Source: Limnochordaceae bacterium (lineage in GTDB: Bacteria > Bacillota > Limnochordia > Limnochordales > Geochordaceae). Taken from it: DNA of 64,000 nt. The notes under the pieces were generated by a model. That model had not been told where the DNA came from. It did not search any database and worked only from the letters and a program-made list of their open reading frames with translations. This document shows, one piece after another, positions 1 to 8,299 of the stretch. Position numbers and translations under genes: made by a program. The stretch spans positions 310,001 through 374,000 of the forward strand of contig JADBKR010000005.1 of assembly GCA_014896295.1 (NCBI GenBank), read 5' to 3'. The first letter of the stretch is position 1. Every line of letters begins with the position of its first letter.

Positions 1-882
1 CGATCGCCTGCATCCATGCGGCAGCCGGCGACGCACCGAAGCGCTCCGTCAACCGGCCGCGCAGCGCATCGGATCGCTCCCCGGCCCAGACTGCGATCCG
101 AGTGGCGGCGGGAAGGCGGCGCTCCCGTGCCAGGGCGTACCACCGCCGGCGGTCCTTGACCCGCAGCTCCAGCGCCACCCCCCGGGCACGCCAGTACCGC
201 CTGGGGGAGAACGCCCCCGGAAAGGGGGCCTCGTCCGGCACGCTCACCAGTCCCCGGGCTCCGATCGCATCGCCCCTCGCGATCGCCCTGGCCAGGCTGT
301 CGCCGGCCGGCAAGCGCACCCGCACCGCTCCGGGCAGGGGACGCCATCGGCACGAGCCGGGGTCCTCTGCGACGCCTTCGTCACACCAGCGACCGGCGCC
401 CAGGATCAGGACCGGCGTGTACCATGCCGTTTCTACCGCGATCACGGTCCCCTGCACCCACGCCACCCGCCCGGGCTCGAAAGGCGCCACCGCCTGCCGC
501 CACCTGTCCATCTGCCACGTGCCCACCAGCAGCCCCGCGACCAGCGCACTGCCGACAGCCTTCCAGCGGGCGGGGTGCGTTCCGCCGGGCCACGCCCCCG
601 GCTCCGGCCGCTCTTCTCCCGGACCAGCCGGCCCGGGATCGCGGACGGAGCCGGCGGCCACACCCTCGCCTGTCTCCAGGGCCTCTTCGTCCCGCCCACG
701 TCTATGGAGGCCCTCACACGGCCCCACGCCCGGGCTGCCGCCGATCCGGCCAGCGCCGCTCCGTACGCCGCGCAGGCCCATGCGACCACCTCGGCCTGCC
801 CCGGGTCGGCGGTGGCCGCCACGGCGCTTCCCAGAGCGAAAGCCCAGGCCACGGCGCCCGCCTTGGAGACCAACCCGGCCAT
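1..882 (-). CDS. comEC: ComEC/Rec2 competence DNA channel, N-terminal part, apparent frameshift, cut by window edge
   Basis: This is the amino end of the inner-membrane channel that takes up single-stranded DNA during transformation. From the ATG at 882 the first frame encodes two hydrophobic helices. A second frame then gives a third helix (VGSALVAGLLVGTW) and a DUF4131/OB-like region that includes PGAFSPRRYWRARGV, which resembles the family's FDYRRYLARRGI signature. The frame changes between about 720 and 600 and is restored by adding one base. The gene runs off the left edge, so the competence membrane domain and the beta-lactamase-like domain are not seen. It starts 9 nt after comEA, the usual order. 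A real pseudogene cannot be excluded, but the break matches the pattern in leuS and minC. Confidence 0.72.
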
Positions 883-891
883 GGCCGCGCC

Positions 892-1557
892 TCACGGCTT
901 TCCGGCCACGATCCGGCCGGCCAGGCGTTCGAGCGTCTTGGGCCCGATCCCGGGGACCTCCACGAGATCGTCCACGGAGCGAAAGGGCCCGTGCTCTGTT
1001 CGGAAACGGACGATCCGCTCCGCCAGTGCAGGTCCGATGCCGGGCAGCTCGTCCAGCTCCTCCGGGGATGCCGTGTTGATGTCGACCGTCCCGCCCCTCG
1101 ACGCCGGGGACCCGGGTCCCCTGCCGGGTGCCTGCCGCGCCCCTGTGAGGCGTAACAGGCGTGCCTCGAGCCGCCTCGACAGCCCCCGGCACCGGGGGGT
1201 GGCCCGGAGGAAGATGGCAGGTAGCGGCCGGGGCGCTCTCCCCGGGCTCCCGTTCGGCTGCCAGCACTGCCCCCTCCGGGACGGCTCGCCCGCCCGGGAC
1301 TCCTCCTGCCCGGCCTGCGAGGCGGCCACGCTCACGGGCCGTAACACGACGGGCGGGCCCAGGTCGGTACCCAGCCGGTATCCCGTGGCAAAGAGCGCGG
1401 CGGCCGCTGCGACCAGGGCCAGGTGCCGCCCGGCGGCCACCCGGCCGGCCCGCTTCACGCGCAATCCCAGTCGCAGCCACCTGCGCGGCGTCATGCGCTG
1501 CACGACTCGCCCTCCTTTTAGCTCTACTATCGTTACCCTGACTAACTCATTGGCCAT
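892..1557 (-). CDS. comEA: ComEA-type helix-hairpin-helix DNA-binding protein
   Basis: This is a membrane-anchored DNA receptor of the competence system that hands DNA to ComEC. It has 221 aa, with a transmembrane segment near residues 45-60 (LALVAAAAALFATGY). The C-terminal tandem helix-hairpin-helix domain starts at VDINTASPEELDELPGIGP and ends with VPGIGPKTLERLAG, closely matching the family. The SLBB domain usually found between anchor and HhH is not recognisable. That segment is a Pro/Arg-rich linker, so DNA binding should rest on the HhH part alone. A purine-rich AAAGAGAG lies just before the ATG. The gene follows the Clp-fold protease by 24 nt and precedes comEC. Confidence 0.88.
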   Translation of the reverse strand: MANELVRVTIVELKGGRVVQRMTPRRWLRLGLRVKRAGRVAAGRHLALVAAAAALFATGYRLGTDLGPPVVLRPVSVAASQAGQEESRAGEPSRRGQCWQPNGSPGRAPRPLPAIFLRATPRCRGLSRRLEARLLRLTGARQAPGRGPGSPASRGGTVDINTASPEELDELPGIGPALAERIVRFRTEHGPFRSVDDLVEVPGIGPKTLERLAGRIVAGKP

Positions 1558-1581
1558 GGCTTCTCTCTTTCCCTTGTCGCC

Positions 1582-2442
1582 TCACCGGTCGTCGTCCGCC
1601 CCGGGTGCGCCCCGCAGCCGGAGCCTCCCTGCAGGTGCGGGCAGCGGTACGTACTGCACCGAGGGCCGGCGCTCGGGAGCCTGCGGGTAGAGGTCCATGA
1701 GGGCGTACATCTCGGGCGGCAACCCGCACCGCACGGGCAGGCCCCACTCCTGGAGCCTCCGGCACTCCAGCGGGTAGTCGTGCGTCCAGTGGCCCTGGGT
1801 CAGCCGGTCGGCCACCTCGGCGGCCCGGGGCTCATCGAGATGATCCCGCAAGAGCTCCTGGACGAAGTCGCGCACCTGCTGCAGCGCCTTGCGGGCCAGA
1901 TCCGCCATGATGAGCGTCTCGTCATCGACGCGGTTGCGGTCCTTTTGTTCTACGGCCCGCACGATCGAGGCCGCCGGCCACTGCCCCAGTTGAGGGTCGA
2001 CCGGCCCCAGCACGGCGTTCTCGTCCATCCAGATCTCGTCGGCCGCCAGGGCCAGCAGCGTTCCCCCGGACATGGCGTAGTGGGGCACGTAGACGCTCAC
2101 CCTCGCCGGGTGGCGGCGCAGCGCCTGGGCGATCTGTTCGGCCGCCAGTACCAGCCCGCCGGGGGTATGCAGGATGAGGTCGATCGGCACGTCCGGCGGG
2201 GTGGTGCGAATGGCCCGCAGCACTTTCTCCGAGTCCTCGATCGTGATGAACCTCCGCCCGAACAGCCCCAAAAGCCCCCACGCTTCCTGGCGGTGGATGA
2301 GGGTGATGAGGCGGCTCCCCCGGGCGGCCTGGATACGGCGCATGAGCCGCAGCCGCATCCTTTCCACCTGCTGCTGGCGCAGCAGCGGCCACAAGGAGAG
2401 GACGAGGATGGCGATCCAGAACCACTGGAGCACGAAGTTCAT
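1582..2442 (-). CDS. membrane-anchored SDH-family (Clp-fold) serine protease
   Basis: A 286-aa protein with an N-terminal transmembrane helix (residues 1-20) followed by a ClpP/SppA-like fold of the SDH_sah type (PF01972 family by motif). The oxyanion-region motif HTPGG and the nucleophile motif HYAMSGGTLLALAAD are visible. Family members are thought to cleave membrane or secreted peptides, and the substrate here is unknown. It lies between leuS and comEA. The terminator-like hairpin at 2447-2484 sits immediately before its start, so it probably belongs to the comEA/comEC transcript or is reached by read-through. Confidence 0.8.
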   Translation of the reverse strand: MNFVLQWFWIAILVLSLWPLLRQQQVERMRLRLMRRIQAARGSRLITLIHRQEAWGLLGLFGRRFITIEDSEKVLRAIRTTPPDVPIDLILHTPGGLVLAAEQIAQALRRHPARVSVYVPHYAMSGGTLLALAADEIWMDENAVLGPVDPQLGQWPAASIVRAVEQKDRNRVDDETLIMADLARKALQQVRDFVQELLRDHLDEPRAAEVADRLTQGHWTHDYPLECRRLQEWGLPVRCGLPPEMYALMDLYPQAPERRPSVQYVPLPAPAGRLRLRGAPGADDDR

Positions 2443-2446
2443 CGAA

Positions 2447-2484
2447 GAGCAGGCCCCCGGGCTTAGTCTGCCGGGGGCCTGCTC
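2447..2484 (-). terminator. strong hairpin between leuS and the downstream protease gene
   Basis: A perfect 14-bp inverted repeat (2447-2460 and 2471-2484) encloses a 10-nt loop. It lies 25 nt after the leuS stop codon. The stem is extremely GC-rich but only a short CTCTTC stretch follows on the minus strand, so intrinsic termination may be incomplete. It also sits about 5 nt upstream of the next start codon, where it could limit translation initiation. Confidence 0.6.
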
Positions 2485-2508
2485 CCGTCATGCGGGGGCC
2501 GCCGGGTC

Positions 2509-5036
2509 TCAGCCCCGCTCGGTCACGACGCTCACCAGCTTGCCGGGCACGACGATCACCTGCCGGATGGCGCGCCCGGCCGTCTCCTTGCGCACCCGCT
2601 CGGAGGCCAGCGCCGCCTCCCGTAGCGCTTGCTCATCGGCATCGGCAGGCACCTCGATGCGGTCGCGGACCTTGCCGTTGACCTGGACGGCCACCGTGAT
2701 CCGGTCCACCTCCAGGGCCTTGGGGTCGTACGCCGGCCACGGCTGCTCGTGCACGCTCTCGCCGTGGCCGAGCCGCGCCCACGCCTCCTCGGCCAGGTGC
2801 GGGACGAACGGCGCCAAGCACAGCGTCAAGAGCTCCAGAGATTCCCGGACCACCTTCGGGTGCGGGGTGGCTTGCGGGCGCTCCTTGTACCGGTAGAACG
2901 CGTTGACGGCCTCCATCAGGGCGGCGATGGCCGTGTTGAACGCGAAGCGCTCCGAACAGTCCTCCGTTACCTTGCGCACGGCCTGGTGCACCGCTCGCCG
3001 CAGCGCCCGTTCGTCGGGCCCCAGCGGCCTGCCGTCTTCGCCCGCCCCGCTTCCCGACAGCAGCCCGTCCGGCGCCGCATACTCCTGCACCAGCCTCCAG
3101 AAACGCTGCAAGAACCGCAGCGCGCCCTCGACGCCCGAGGTGCTCCACTCCAGGTCCCGTTCCGGCGGCGCGGCGAACAGGATGAAAAGGCGCGCCGTGT
3201 CGGCGCCGTAACGCCCCACGACTTCGTCCGGGTCCACCACGTTGCCCCGAGACTTGCTCATGGCGGCCCCGCCCAACGTCACCATGCCCTGGGTGAACAA
3301 ACGGGCGAAGGGCTCCGGAGTCGGCACCCATCCCTCGTCGTAAAGCACCTTGGTGAAGAACCGGGAGTACAACAGGTGCAGCACCGCGTGCTCGATCCCG
3401 CCGATGTACTGGTCGACGGGCATCCAGTAGCGGACTGCCTCCCGGTCGAAGGGCGCCTGCTGCTCCCTCGGCGAGCAGAAGCGCAGGAAGTACCAGGACG
3501 AGTCCACGAACGTGTCCATGGTATCCGTCTCCCGGCGGCCCGCCCGCCGCAGCGCGGGCAGGTGGCCTCGACGAACGCCGCCGACGTGGCCAGGGGCGCC
3601 CGGCCCTCCGGGGCGAAGTCCACCTCCCGGGGCAACATCACCGGCAACTCGGACTCGGGCACCGGCTGCTCCCCGCACCTGTCGCAGTAAACGATGGGGA
3701 TGGGCACCCCCCAGTAGCGCTGGCGGCTGATGAGCCAGTCGCGCAGCCGGTACTGGACGGTGGCTTTGCCCGCACCCCTGCGCTCCAGCTCCCGGACGAT
3801 GGCCCGCTTGCCCTCCTCGCTCGGCATCCCGTCGAAGGGCCCCGAGTGAACCATCACCCCGGGCTCCACGTAGGCCGCCTGGAGCTGCGAACCGTCCAGC
3901 GGCACGCCGGGCCCCTGGATCACCACCCGGATGGGCAGCCCGTACTTGCGGGCGAACTCGAAGTCGCGCTCGTCGTGGGCCGGTACGCCCATGACGGCAC
4001 CGGTGCCGTACTCCATGACCACGTAGTTGCCGACCCAGATGGGCACCGGCTCGCCGGTGAGCGGATGGACGGCGTGGGCCGGCGTGGGCACGCCTACCTT
4101 CTCCGTCTCGGCCAGCTCTTGCTCCCGCAAGGCCATACCTTCGGCCATGTGGCGCACTTCGTCCTCATAGGCCGTGCCGGCCACGAGCCGGGCCGCCAAC
4201 GGGTGCTGCGCCGAGAGGACCAGGTACGTGACACCGAACAGCGTATCCGGCCGGGTCGTGAAGACCGGGAGGTCGTCGCCCGTCTCCTGCACCCGGAAGT
4301 GCACCTCGGCCCCCTCGCTGCGGCCGATCCAGTTGCGCTGCATCACCTTGACCCGCTCGGGCCAGTCCGTCAGGGCCTCGAGGTCGTCGAGCAGCCGATC
4401 GGCGTACGCCGTGATCCGGAAGAACCACTGGCGCAGGCGCCGCTGCTCCACCTTGCTGCCGCAGCGCCAGCACTCCCCGTCGACCACCTGCTCGTTGGCC
4501 AGGACCGTCTGGCAGCGCGGGCACCAGTTGACCCGGGCATCCGCCCGGTAGGCGAGCCCCTTGCGGTACATCAGCAAGAACAGCCACTGGGTCCACCGGT
4601 AGTACTCGGGGTCGGACGTGGCCAGCTCTCGGCTCCAGTCGTAGCTGATCCCGAGCCGCTTGAGCTGGTCGCGCATCACCGCGATGTTGGCGTACGTCCA
4701 GTCGGCCGGGTGCTGCCCATGCTTGATGGCGGCGTTCTCTGCGGGCAGGCCGAAGGCGTCCCAACCCATCGGGTTGAGGACGTGGTACCCCCTCATCCGG
4801 GTGAAGCGGGCCACCACGTCCACCAGGGTGTAATTGCGCAGGTGCCCCATGTGGAGCCGGCCGGAGGGGTAAGGAAACATGCCCAGCGCGTAGTACTTGG
4901 GTCGATCCCCTGCCTCGGTCGCCTCGTACTGGCGCCGGCTTTCCCAGCGCTTCTGCCAGTAAGGCTCGATGGACCTGGGGTCGTACTCCCGAGCCCCGCT
5001 TCCGGCCACTTCCCGCCGGATCTGCGTCGTCGCCAT
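2509..5036 (-). CDS. leuS: leucyl-tRNA synthetase, apparent single-base frameshift
   Basis: This enzyme charges tRNA-Leu. The first frame has the HIGH-type motif HMGH at residues 62-65, a zinc-ribbon-like CPRC...CWRCG and the CP1 editing domain. The second frame has [12 protein letters not shown] and the KMSKS-type motif [12 protein letters not shown], then the anticodon-binding domain. The frame changes at about 3535-3550, right after the second CPRCGG. Adding one base in the GCCGCC/GGG tract restores one reading frame of 843 codons, the normal length. The ATG at 5036 was chosen because GGGGAGGG lies about 9 nt upstream; a TTG at 5060 has no such site. An essential gene broken at a homopolymer argues for a sequence error rather than a pseudogene. 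Confidence 0.93.
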
Positions 5037-5073
5037 CGGTCGAAGCCCTCCCCGAAACAACCTGGCGGAAACG

Positions 5074-5362
5074 AAAAGGCGCCTCTCGCCCCCTAGAGGC
5101 GAAAGGCGCCCGCCTTCCGCGGTACCACTCTACTTGATCCGGGGATGTATCGCCCTCCCGGATCCTCTCCTGTGGCTGTAACGGAGCCTGCCGTCCCCTC
5201 GCAGGACGGGCTGCCCGTCCCGGACTACCCGGCCCAGAAGGCCGATCGCCCGGGAAGCTCCGGGGCGAGTTGGCGACCCGGGCGGCACCGCCTCGCACCA
5301 CCGGCGGCTCTCTCTTGCCGGACCCGACTGCCGGTCGCTACTGCTCCCCGTCATTGCCGCAT
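5074..5362 (-). promoter_or_regulatory. T-box riboswitch leader of leuS
   Basis: Read on the minus strand, the leader holds the stem I landmark region (an AGAGAG stretch followed by GGTGGTGCGAGG). It then has the T-box antiterminator sequence AGAGTGGTACCGCGG (5118-5132) and a terminator hairpin at 5078-5110 followed by TTTT (5074-5077). The terminator stem is 7 plus 5 bp around a 7-nt loop. The downstream gene is leuS, and a CTC triplet (Leu codon) at 5267-5269 after the apical part of stem I is the best specifier candidate. Uncharged tRNA-Leu should stabilise the antiterminator and switch leuS on. Element boundaries are approximate. Confidence 0.9.
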
Positions 5363-5372
5363 ATCCACTTGT

Positions 5373-5399
5373 AAGAAAAGACCCACCTCGAGGAAGTGG
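5373..5399 (-). terminator. short hairpin with U-tract just after tRNA-Ala
   Basis: On the minus strand a 7-bp stem (5393-5399 with 5383-5389) with a 3-nt loop is followed by CTTTTCTT (5373-5380). It overlaps the encoded CCA end of the tRNA. It could be a weak intrinsic terminator separating the tRNA from the leuS leader, or a processing signal. No good promoter is visible between it and the T-box, so some read-through is likely. Confidence 0.4.
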
Positions 5400-5472
5400 T
5401 GGAGCCGAGCGGGATCGAACCGCCGACCTCGTGAATGCCATTCACGCGCTCTCCCAGCTGAGCTACGGCCCC
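5397..5472 (-). tRNA. tRNA-Ala, anticodon GGC
   Basis: A 76-nt cloverleaf on the minus strand. The acceptor stem GGGGCCG pairs with CGGCTCC (one G-U pair). The anticodon stem CGTGA/TCACG closes the loop ATGGCAT, giving anticodon GGC, which reads GCC. The T-arm GGTTCGATCC is present and the 3' CCA is encoded. It lies between rsfS and the leuS T-box leader and has its own promoter just upstream. Confidence 0.96.
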
Positions 5473-5489
5473 ACGGCGGGTCGCCCTTG

Positions 5490-5518
5490 ATTATAGCGGC
5501 GCGTCCCCGACCGGTCAA
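5490..5518 (-). promoter_or_regulatory. sigma-A type promoter for tRNA-Ala (and probably leuS)
   Basis: On the minus strand: -35 TTGACC (5513-5518), a 17-nt spacer and a perfect -10 TATAAT (5490-5495). The predicted start is roughly 10 nt before the mature 5' end of tRNA-Ala. No comparable promoter is seen between the tRNA and the leuS leader. Confidence 0.85.
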
Positions 5519-5556
5519 GTGAAGGCAACGAGACGACCTCGGAAGCGCCTGTGGGG

Positions 5557-5910
5557 CTACGGCCCCACGCTGATCTGCGGCGCCTTGTCCCACAGCGCTT
5601 CGAGCCGGTAGAATTCCCGGTCGGCGTGGTGGAAGACGTGCACCACCACCGCACCGTAGTCCAGGAGAATCCAGCGCGCGCCGTCCGTGCCTTCTCTCCG
5701 GGGAACGGGGGCCCCTGCCTCGTCGAGCTTGCGCTCCACGTAGTCGGCGATGGCCCGCACCTGGGGGGTCGACTCGCCGCTGGTCAACACGAAGAAATCG
5801 GCCACCGGACTCAGCTCGCGCAGGTCGAGGATGATGGTATCCTTCGCCTTGCGTTCGTCAGCCGCGAGGGCGGCCAGCCGTGCGAGTGTCTCGGCTCCCA
5901 GCGCGTTCAC
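5557..5910 (-). CDS. rsfS: ribosomal silencing factor RsfS
   Basis: A 117-aa Iojap/RsfS-family protein that binds uL14 on the large subunit and blocks subunit joining under poor nutrition. Diagnostic stretches are DTIILDLRELSPVADFFVLTSG, seen here as separate motifs LDLRELSPVADFFV and SGES, and GARWILLDYGAVVVHVF near the C-terminus. Length is typical. Its first 53 nt overlap the 3' end of the LCP gene in another frame, which suggests translational coupling. It sits in the familiar nadD-yqeK-LCP-rsfS order. Confidence 0.95.
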   Translation of the reverse strand: MNALGAETLARLAALAADERKAKDTIILDLRELSPVADFFVLTSGESTPQVRAIADYVERKLDEAGAPVPRREGTDGARWILLDYGAVVVHVFHHADREFYRLEALWDKAPQISVGP

Positions 5911-7219
5911 CTCCTGCCGGCAGGCCCGGACGGTCGACGACCGGCCGCTCGGCCAGATCCCGCCCCACCAAGACCACCACCGGCTCTGCGGGACGGCTGC
6001 CGAGCCACGGCCGCACCAGCGGGCCTTCCTCTTCCGGACCCCGGGAGCTCAACAGCGTGGCGATGCGATCCGCGAGATCTCCGGCCGCGGGGTCCAGCAC
6101 CACCACCCGGGTGGTATCCAACCCGAAGCGCTTCGCGTTTTCGACGCGCGCCACGCGGATCCCCCGCGCCTCGAGCAGCTGGGCGACCCTCGCCGCCGAA
6201 CCGCCCACGCCGTTGGCGTTGAGCACGGCGACAGGCCCGAGCTCTGCGTCCGGCGGCTGGAGCACCTCGCTCGCCACCTGCCGGGCGCGGTCGCGGTCAG
6301 GCAGCCAGTAGCTGGCGCCGGCGACGGTACCCGGCATCCCCGGCAGCACCGACGTTTCGATTTGCAACCGGCGGTGACGCATCAGCCACGAGGATGCGGC
6401 AAGAGCCAGATCCATGGAAAGATCGGTCTCGACCATGCCGTACGCCTGGCGCACCAGCCGCGGCAAGCGTGCCAGGGTGCGGGGCTGGAGCACCGTGCTG
6501 GCAAGCGCCCGGATGAACTGCTGTTGCCGCTCGATCCGCCCGTAGTACTGCCCGGTGCCCGGATCGTACGAGATGTCGCCGAGCCCATCGGCCCGGTAGC
6601 GCACGAACTCCAGCGCCTGCTTGCCGTTGAGGCGCTGGCGCCCGGGCTGCAGGTCGATGACGAGCCCCTGCGCCCGGTCCACGTAGTGCATGCGGCGGGG
6701 CACGTCGACCTCCACCCCGCCCAGCGTGTCGATCACGTGCTCGAAGGTCTGGAAGTCCACCCGCACGTAGCCGTCGACGGGCACGCCCAGGAGGTCGGAG
6801 AGCGTCCGCATGAGGGTGCGGGGCCCGTAAGCCGTGAACACCATGTTGACCTTGTTGTAAGAGCCGCCGGGCAGCCGCACCCGGGTGTCCCTCGGGATGG
6901 AGACGATGCCGACTTTCCCGTCTCGCAGGCTGAAGCTGACCACCATGATGGTGTCGGTCCTGCCCGGATCGTGAGCCCGGTCGTCGGTGCCGACCACGAC
7001 GGCCGACAGGTAACCGTCCGAGGCCAGCCCCGAGCGCAACGGGCTTTCCACCAGACCGGCCAGCCAGCCCGGCCCCCGGAAGAAGGTGACCAGCACGGAG
7101 ACGACGAGGCTCGAGAGCCCCGCGCCCAGGAGCCACCACAGCCGTCGGCGCCGGCGCCCCGGCCGGGCCTGCCTGGTGCGAAGATCGTGGCTCAGGTAGA
7201 GATCGGGACGGTCAATCAT
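5858..7219 (-). CDS. LytR-CpsA-Psr (LCP) cell wall polymer ligase with LytR_C domain
   Basis: LCP proteins transfer undecaprenyl-linked glycopolymers onto peptidoglycan at the outer face of the membrane. The 453-aa product has an Arg-rich cytoplasmic start and a transmembrane helix around residues 28-46. The LCP domain follows, with VVVGTDDR, RTDTIMVVSF and IPRDTRVRLPG, and then a C-terminal LytR_C-like domain with LNANGVGGSAARVAQLLEARG. GGGAGA lies about 6 nt before the ATG. The start overlaps the end of yqeK by 8 nt and the end overlaps rsfS by 53 nt. Confidence 0.92.
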   Translation of the reverse strand: MIDRPDLYLSHDLRTRQARPGRRRRRLWWLLGAGLSSLVVSVLVTFFRGPGWLAGLVESPLRSGLASDGYLSAVVVGTDDRAHDPGRTDTIMVVSFSLRDGKVGIVSIPRDTRVRLPGGSYNKVNMVFTAYGPRTLMRTLSDLLGVPVDGYVRVDFQTFEHVIDTLGGVEVDVPRRMHYVDRAQGLVIDLQPGRQRLNGKQALEFVRYRADGLGDISYDPGTGQYYGRIERQQQFIRALASTVLQPRTLARLPRLVRQAYGMVETDLSMDLALAASSWLMRHRRLQIETSVLPGMPGTVAGASYWLPDRDRARQVASEVLQPPDAELGPVAVLNANGVGGSAARVAQLLEARGIRVARVENAKRFGLDTTRVVVLDPAAGDLADRIATLLSSRGPEEEGPLVRPWLGSRPAEPVVVLVGRDLAERPVVDRPGLPAGGERAGSRDTRTAGRPRG

Positions 7220-7799
7220 GGCGGTCTCCCGCCCTTGCCAGAAGGGCCCAATTGCGGGCTGCGACCGTCCTCGGGTGCATCACCTTGCCGGTATCGAGCA
7301 GATAACGGAGCCGGGCATCCAGGCTCAACCGGTACGCCTTCAACAGATCGTGGCGGGCCACCTCGCGAATGTGCACCGCTTCCGAAAACTCCCGGGACGG
7401 CTCGCTATAGTCCGCGACCACCAAGACCATTTCGATCGGAGAAGGCTCTGGCCGTCCGGTCGTATGGAAGCGCACGGCCGCCAGGACCTCCCGATCCTCG
7501 ACGCCCAGCTCCCTGCGGGCCCAGCTGGCAGCCGCCGGCCCATGGAGAAGCTCGGCCGCTTCCCATTCGATGGGGTCCAGCGCCCCGTCCCACTCGAGCG
7601 CCGCCTGCCGCAGGCGCTCGCGATCCCAGTCCCTCGCCGCATCGTGCAGCAAGCCCGCCAGGGCCGCCGCCTCTACGTCAACCCCGTTGAGCGCGGCAAG
7701 CTCTCGGGCCATCTCGACGACCCCTGCCACGTGCCGCCAGCGCTTCGCCGCCACCATGGCGCGCACGCTGCGCTCGGCGGTGCTCCACCCCACCTGCAT
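7212..7799 (-). CDS. yqeK: YqeK-type HD-domain bis(5'-nucleosyl)-tetraphosphatase (symmetrical)
   Basis: YqeK hydrolyses diadenosine tetraphosphate to ADP. The HD-domain ligands are visible: H in WRHVAGVVEMA, HD in LAGLLHDAARD, the H of ELLHGPA, the H of VRFHTTGR and the D of VVADYSEPSR. The ATG at 7799 (MQVGWS) is preferred. An in-frame extension to 7853 runs through the terminator-like repeat at 7835-7873 and is unlikely. It follows nadD and the RRM gene and couples to the LCP gene. Confidence 0.88.
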   Translation of the reverse strand: MQVGWSTAERSVRAMVAAKRWRHVAGVVEMARELAALNGVDVEAAALAGLLHDAARDWDRERLRQAALEWDGALDPIEWEAAELLHGPAAASWARRELGVEDREVLAAVRFHTTGRPEPSPIEMVLVVADYSEPSREFSEAVHIREVARHDLLKAYRLSLDARLRYLLDTGKVMHPRTVAARNWALLARAGDRHD

Positions 7800-7834
7800 A
7801 CCCTTTTCTTGCCACACTCCTCGCTCCAACGAAA

Positions 7835-7873
7835 GGGCGGTCCGCCTAACCATACCACGGCGACGGACCGCCC
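7835..7873 (-). terminator. intrinsic terminator after the RRM protein gene
   Basis: A perfect 10-bp inverted repeat (7835-7844 and 7864-7873) with a 19-nt loop is followed by TTTCGTT on the minus strand. It lies 64 nt downstream of the RRM gene and upstream of yqeK, so it should separate these transcripts at least partly. Confidence 0.65.
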
Positions 7874-7936
7874 GCCACGGCCCTCCGTGCCACGCCGCAG
7901 CGGGCGCCGGAGGAGGCTAGTGCAGGTCAGCTCGGG

Positions 7937-8194
7937 CTACTCGCGCTCGGCCCTCGGTCGAGCCTCGTTGACGACGATCTCCCGGCCGCCCAGCTGGGTG
8001 CCGTTGAGGGCCTGCACCACCTTTTGTACGTCCTCGTCGGGCACCTCCACGAACCCGAACCCCCTGGAACGCCCGGTGACCCGGTCCGTGATGATGCGGG
8101 CGGAAATCACTTGGGTGTACTGGGCAAACGTACCTCGGAGCTCCTCTTCGGTAGTCTGCCAGGGCAGGTTGCCGACATACAATGTCTTGGCCAT
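7937..8194 (-). CDS. small RRM-domain RNA-binding protein
   Basis: An 85-aa single RNA recognition motif protein. RNP2 is LYVGNLPW and RNP1 is RGFGFVEV, both complete, so it should bind single-stranded RNA. A short Arg/Glu tail (ARPRAERE) follows. The ATG at 8194 is set by GAGGTGA 8 nt upstream; a start 12 nt earlier has no site. It lies between nadD and yqeK, which are normally adjacent, with a 105-nt gap to nadD and its own terminator. Such stand-alone bacterial RRMs are linked to RNA chaperone or cold-response roles, and its role here is unknown. Confidence 0.9.
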   Translation of the reverse strand: MAKTLYVGNLPWQTTEEELRGTFAQYTQVISARIITDRVTGRSRGFGFVEVPDEDVQKVVQALNGTQLGGREIVVNEARPRAERE

Positions 8195-8299
8195 GAAACT
8201 GATCACCTCGGGTCCCTTGCGGCCGCTCGAGTGGGAAGCTTCGCCCGGGCCATGGCGGCCTCGGTGTGTCCCGGACGCTTCTCGGAGCCACTGCGCTTT

